DNA of 7,114 nucleotides, taken from positions 1 through 7,114 of the forward strand of contig JAOUNC010000145.1 in the NCBI GenBank assembly GCA_029881175.1, written 5' to 3'. The notes beneath the pieces were generated by a model that was not told where the DNA came from, ran no database searches, and saw nothing but the letters and a program-made list of their open reading frames with translations. A program made the translations under genes and the position numbers. Shown here piece after piece: positions 4,973 through 7,114 of this stretch. Source of the DNA: Nitrospirota bacterium. Lineage in GTDB: Bacteria; Nitrospirota; Nitrospiria; Nitrospirales; UBA8639. Each line of letters starts with the position of its first letter. The first letter of the stretch is position 1.

Positions 4973-7114
4973 ATGGAGTTTCGGCCTCAGGAATGGTTTG
5001 AGACGATTCGACAAGAATATCTCCAACGATTTGTTGGGCAAGGGGGATCGTCTGTGAAATTTGTGGTGACGCCTTCCGAAGGTGACCGGATACACGTCCA
5101 GGAGCAATTGGCGGTTTTGGCACAACAGGAGCAATATGCCTGTGTGAGCATTGATGCCAAAGAAACCAAAATTCATATGATGGACAAGTTTTTTCACCAG
5201 GTTGCACGTCGGATTCCATGGGATGCGTTAGCCTCACAATTTGTGCGGCGTTTGCTGCAAGAAAATGGCTACCAGATTCCTGAAGCCCAAGAAGATTTTA
5301 GTATGGCTGGGGTGGCCAGGATGAATGAGCGAGCCGAACCATTGTTGCGTCGGGATTTGAATAGCTGGCTGGAACGGGCGATCTACCATGACACGCAGAT
5401 GTGCCAAGAATTTCGAATGGCGATGATACGCCTTTGCTTGGGCCAAATGGATTCCGGGTCGGAAAGTCCTTTTATGACTGAACCCGTGAAGGCCTGGTTA
5501 TGTGGGGAGTTGCGACAGATTTCTGCGTTAAAAGAGGCGTTGATTTTCCAGAAAATCGTCCGCACAAATGCCCGGTATATGTTCGCGTCATTATCGCGTT
5601 GGTTGCGGGTGGTGGGGAAAACCGGCTTGGTAATTTCGTTGGATTTGAGCCGATGTTTGGAAAGTAAAAAGCCTGAATCGCCTGAGGGCTTTTATTATGG
5701 AGTCTCCGCGACCCTTGATGCCTATGAAATGCTCCGACAATTTATTGATGGGACCGATGAATTGGAAAGTTTCTTGTTAGTGGTGACTGTCCCACCGGTA
5801 TTTCTCACGGATACTCGACGCGGACTTAATCGATATGAAGCGTTGAAGCTACGAATCTGGGACGAAGTTCGGGACCGGCAATATCAAAATCCTCTCGGGG
5901 CGTTGATTCGACTGGCCCCTTCCGGAGAGGCTCAGGAGATGGTCGCTAGCGAAATTGGGTCGTATCAACAGGCAGCTATGGCGAATGGTGATGTGAGCCA
6001 TCAACGGGCGATGGAAGCGTTGCGATCCGGTGTCCCCAATCGTGATGTGGTGAAGGTCTTGGGGAGTCATCAACCTGAAATTGAGGGAAAATTCCGACGG
6101 CTACTTCAGGAAATGGAAACCCAGGCCCCACAGGGAATGCCAACGAAAGGGTTAGTACTTGAAGGAGGATTTGGAAGTGGAAAATCCCATCTTTTGAGAG
6201 ATTTGCAATATCTCGCGTTGGAACACAATTTCGTGTGTAGTCCAATTGTGATCAGCAAGGAAACGCCATTTTATAATGTGGCCACACTTTTTCGGTCAGC
6301 GATTAATAATGCGCTTGTGCCAGGCAAACAAGGGGATGCGTTAACCGAAGTGGCGGGAGAATTGAATTTTCAAAGTCCTCACTATGCTGAATTGTATGAT
6401 TGGGTTCACCGACAAGAGCATGGGTGTGGGTGTGATTCCAGGTTTGCCGCCACACTGTACTTGTATGAACGAATGATTAATGATCCTGAGCTCAGCCACC
6501 GGATGATTCGCTTCTGGGCGGGAGACCCACTCAGTAATGGGCAGCTCAAAAAGTATCTTCAGGGTTGTGCGCCTGAGACACCCTATGAATTTAAGAAATT
6601 GACGGCCCAACAATTAGCCTGGCATCGCTTCCAGTTCTCCTCACGACTCATGCAAGCCGCAGGGTATAAAGGTTGGATCTTGCTTATCGACGAAGCCGAA
6701 ATTATTGGTCGTTATTCGTTTAAGCAGCGGACCAAGTCGTATGGTGAAGTGGCTCGCTGGATGGGAGTCTTGGAGGAGGCCGTCTGTCCGGGGATCTCGG
6801 CCATTGTGGCATTAACCGATGATTTCCAAAGTGCGGTGTTGGAAGAAAAACAGGATGCTCAGAAGATTGACCAATTATGCCAGGATGGAGAGGTTGGAGA
6901 CGAAGTGGCCATGGCTCATGCAGCACGTTCAGGAATTCGTCTCATTGAAGAAGAGAGTGAGCCGCTGGTTCGACCGTATGACTCTATGGTCGATACCTTG
7001 TATGAGCAGCTTCGAGGGCTTCACGGTTCGGCCTATAGTTGGGATCCTCCGCCCGTTTCTGCTGTTGAAAAATTATCTAGCACCCGAATGCGGGAATATG
7101 TGAGGGGATGGATT
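4973..7114 (+). CDS. BrxC/BrxD-like (DUF2791) P-loop ATPase, double-domain, copy 2 (partial, 3' end missing)
   Basis: An open frame of 714 codons from ATG 4973 to the window edge with no stop. It is paralogous to the preceding gene over its whole length; by alignment with copy 1 only about 45-50 C-terminal residues are missing. The C-terminal half has Walker A GGFGSGKS at 398-405, the motif I-V-I-S-K-E-T-P-F-Y just after, Walker B ILLIDE at 569-574 followed by A-E, the A-L-T-D-D-F-Q motif, and S-S-T-R-M-R-E-Y near the edge. The N-terminal half repeats the degenerate pattern: G-G-S-S-V-K-F at 24-30 followed by V-V-T-P-S-E-G-D instead of a P-loop, and V-I-S-L-D-L-S with Asp224 but no Walker B Glu. 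Both copies therefore keep a likely active C-terminal ATPase and an apparently inactive N-terminal one. The first visible difference is a Cys-Gly-Cys insertion (E-H-G-C-G-C) near the H-R-Q / R-F-A-A-T segment. Likely partner of copy 1, perhaps in a mixed ring; this is inferred. Family assignment is firm, function is not. Confidence 0.88.
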   Translation, partial: MEFRPQEWFETIRQEYLQRFVGQGGSSVKFVVTPSEGDRIHVQEQLAVLAQQEQYACVSIDAKETKIHMMDKFFHQVARRIPWDALASQFVRRLLQENGYQIPEAQEDFSMAGVARMNERAEPLLRRDLNSWLERAIYHDTQMCQEFRMAMIRLCLGQMDSGSESPFMTEPVKAWLCGELRQISALKEALIFQKIVRTNARYMFASLSRWLRVVGKTGLVISLDLSRCLESKKPESPEGFYYGVSATLDAYEMLRQFIDGTDELESFLLVVTVPPVFLTDTRRGLNRYEALKLRIWDEVRDRQYQNPLGALIRLAPSGEAQEMVASEIGSYQQAAMANGDVSHQRAMEALRSGVPNRDVVKVLGSHQPEIEGKFRRLLQEMETQAPQGMPTKGLVLEGGFGSGKSHLLRDLQYLALEHNFVCSPIVISKETPFYNVATLFRSAINNALVPGKQGDALTEVAGELNFQSPHYAELYDWVHRQEHGCGCDSRFAATLYLYERMINDPELSHRMIRFWAGDPLSNGQLKKYLQGCAPETPYEFKKLTAQQLAWHRFQFSSRLMQAAGYKGWILLIDEAEIIGRYSFKQRTKSYGEVARWMGVLEEAVCPGISAIVALTDDFQSAVLEEKQDAQKIDQLCQDGEVGDEVAMAHAARSGIRLIEEESEPLVRPYDSMVDTLYEQLRGLHGSAYSWDPPPVSAVEKLSSTRMREYVRGWI

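Noticed and set aside
2593..7114. Naming the locus as a BREX system
   Set aside because: Only the BrxC/BrxD-type ATPase family is present. No methylase, PglZ, BrxA/B, Lon-like or PglW gene lies in the window, so only a BREX-like ATPase call is supported.

Overview
The window suggests a Gram-negative bacterium of moderate GC content. The evidence is a lipobox lipoprotein carrying a glycine-zipper segment and the general codon use. A Nitrospira-like lineage is a guess from the feel of the proteins, not something the sequence proves. No RNA genes, CRISPR arrays, insertion sequences or integrase genes are visible.

Left part (about 1-1367, minus strand): a short-chain dehydrogenase/reductase gene is followed after only 13 bases by a small glycine-zipper lipoprotein gene, so the two are probably one transcript. 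A short possible partial frame leaves the window at the left edge. These look like ordinary chromosomal genes.

Middle (about 1368-1640): a divergent intergenic region. It probably carries promoters in both directions. It holds two neighbouring short palindromes and a strong Shine-Dalgarno stretch in front of a 10-codon mini-frame that overlaps the start of the next gene.

Right part (1641-7114, plus strand): a three-gene co-directional cluster. First comes a 289-residue protein I do not recognise (acidic N-terminus, helical middle, strand-rich C-terminus). Then come two large tandem paralogues, 758 residues and at least 714 residues (cut by the window edge). Both match the BREX BrxC/BrxD-type P-loop ATPase family (DUF2791) in their C-terminal halves, with intact Walker A and Walker B motifs. 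Their N-terminal halves of about 335 residues are also alike and look like a second P-loop-type domain that has lost its Walker A loop and the Walker B glutamate. An interrupted hairpin plus T-rich tract lies between the two ATPase genes.

None of the diagnostic BREX or Pgl partners (PglX methylase, PglZ, BrxA/B, Lon-like BrxL, PglW) lies within the window, so this is not shown to be a BREX locus. The most interesting reading is a BREX-like, possibly anti-phage, module built on a pair of dead-plus-live double-domain ATPases with a small accessory protein in front. Its effector genes, if any, would lie to the right of the window.
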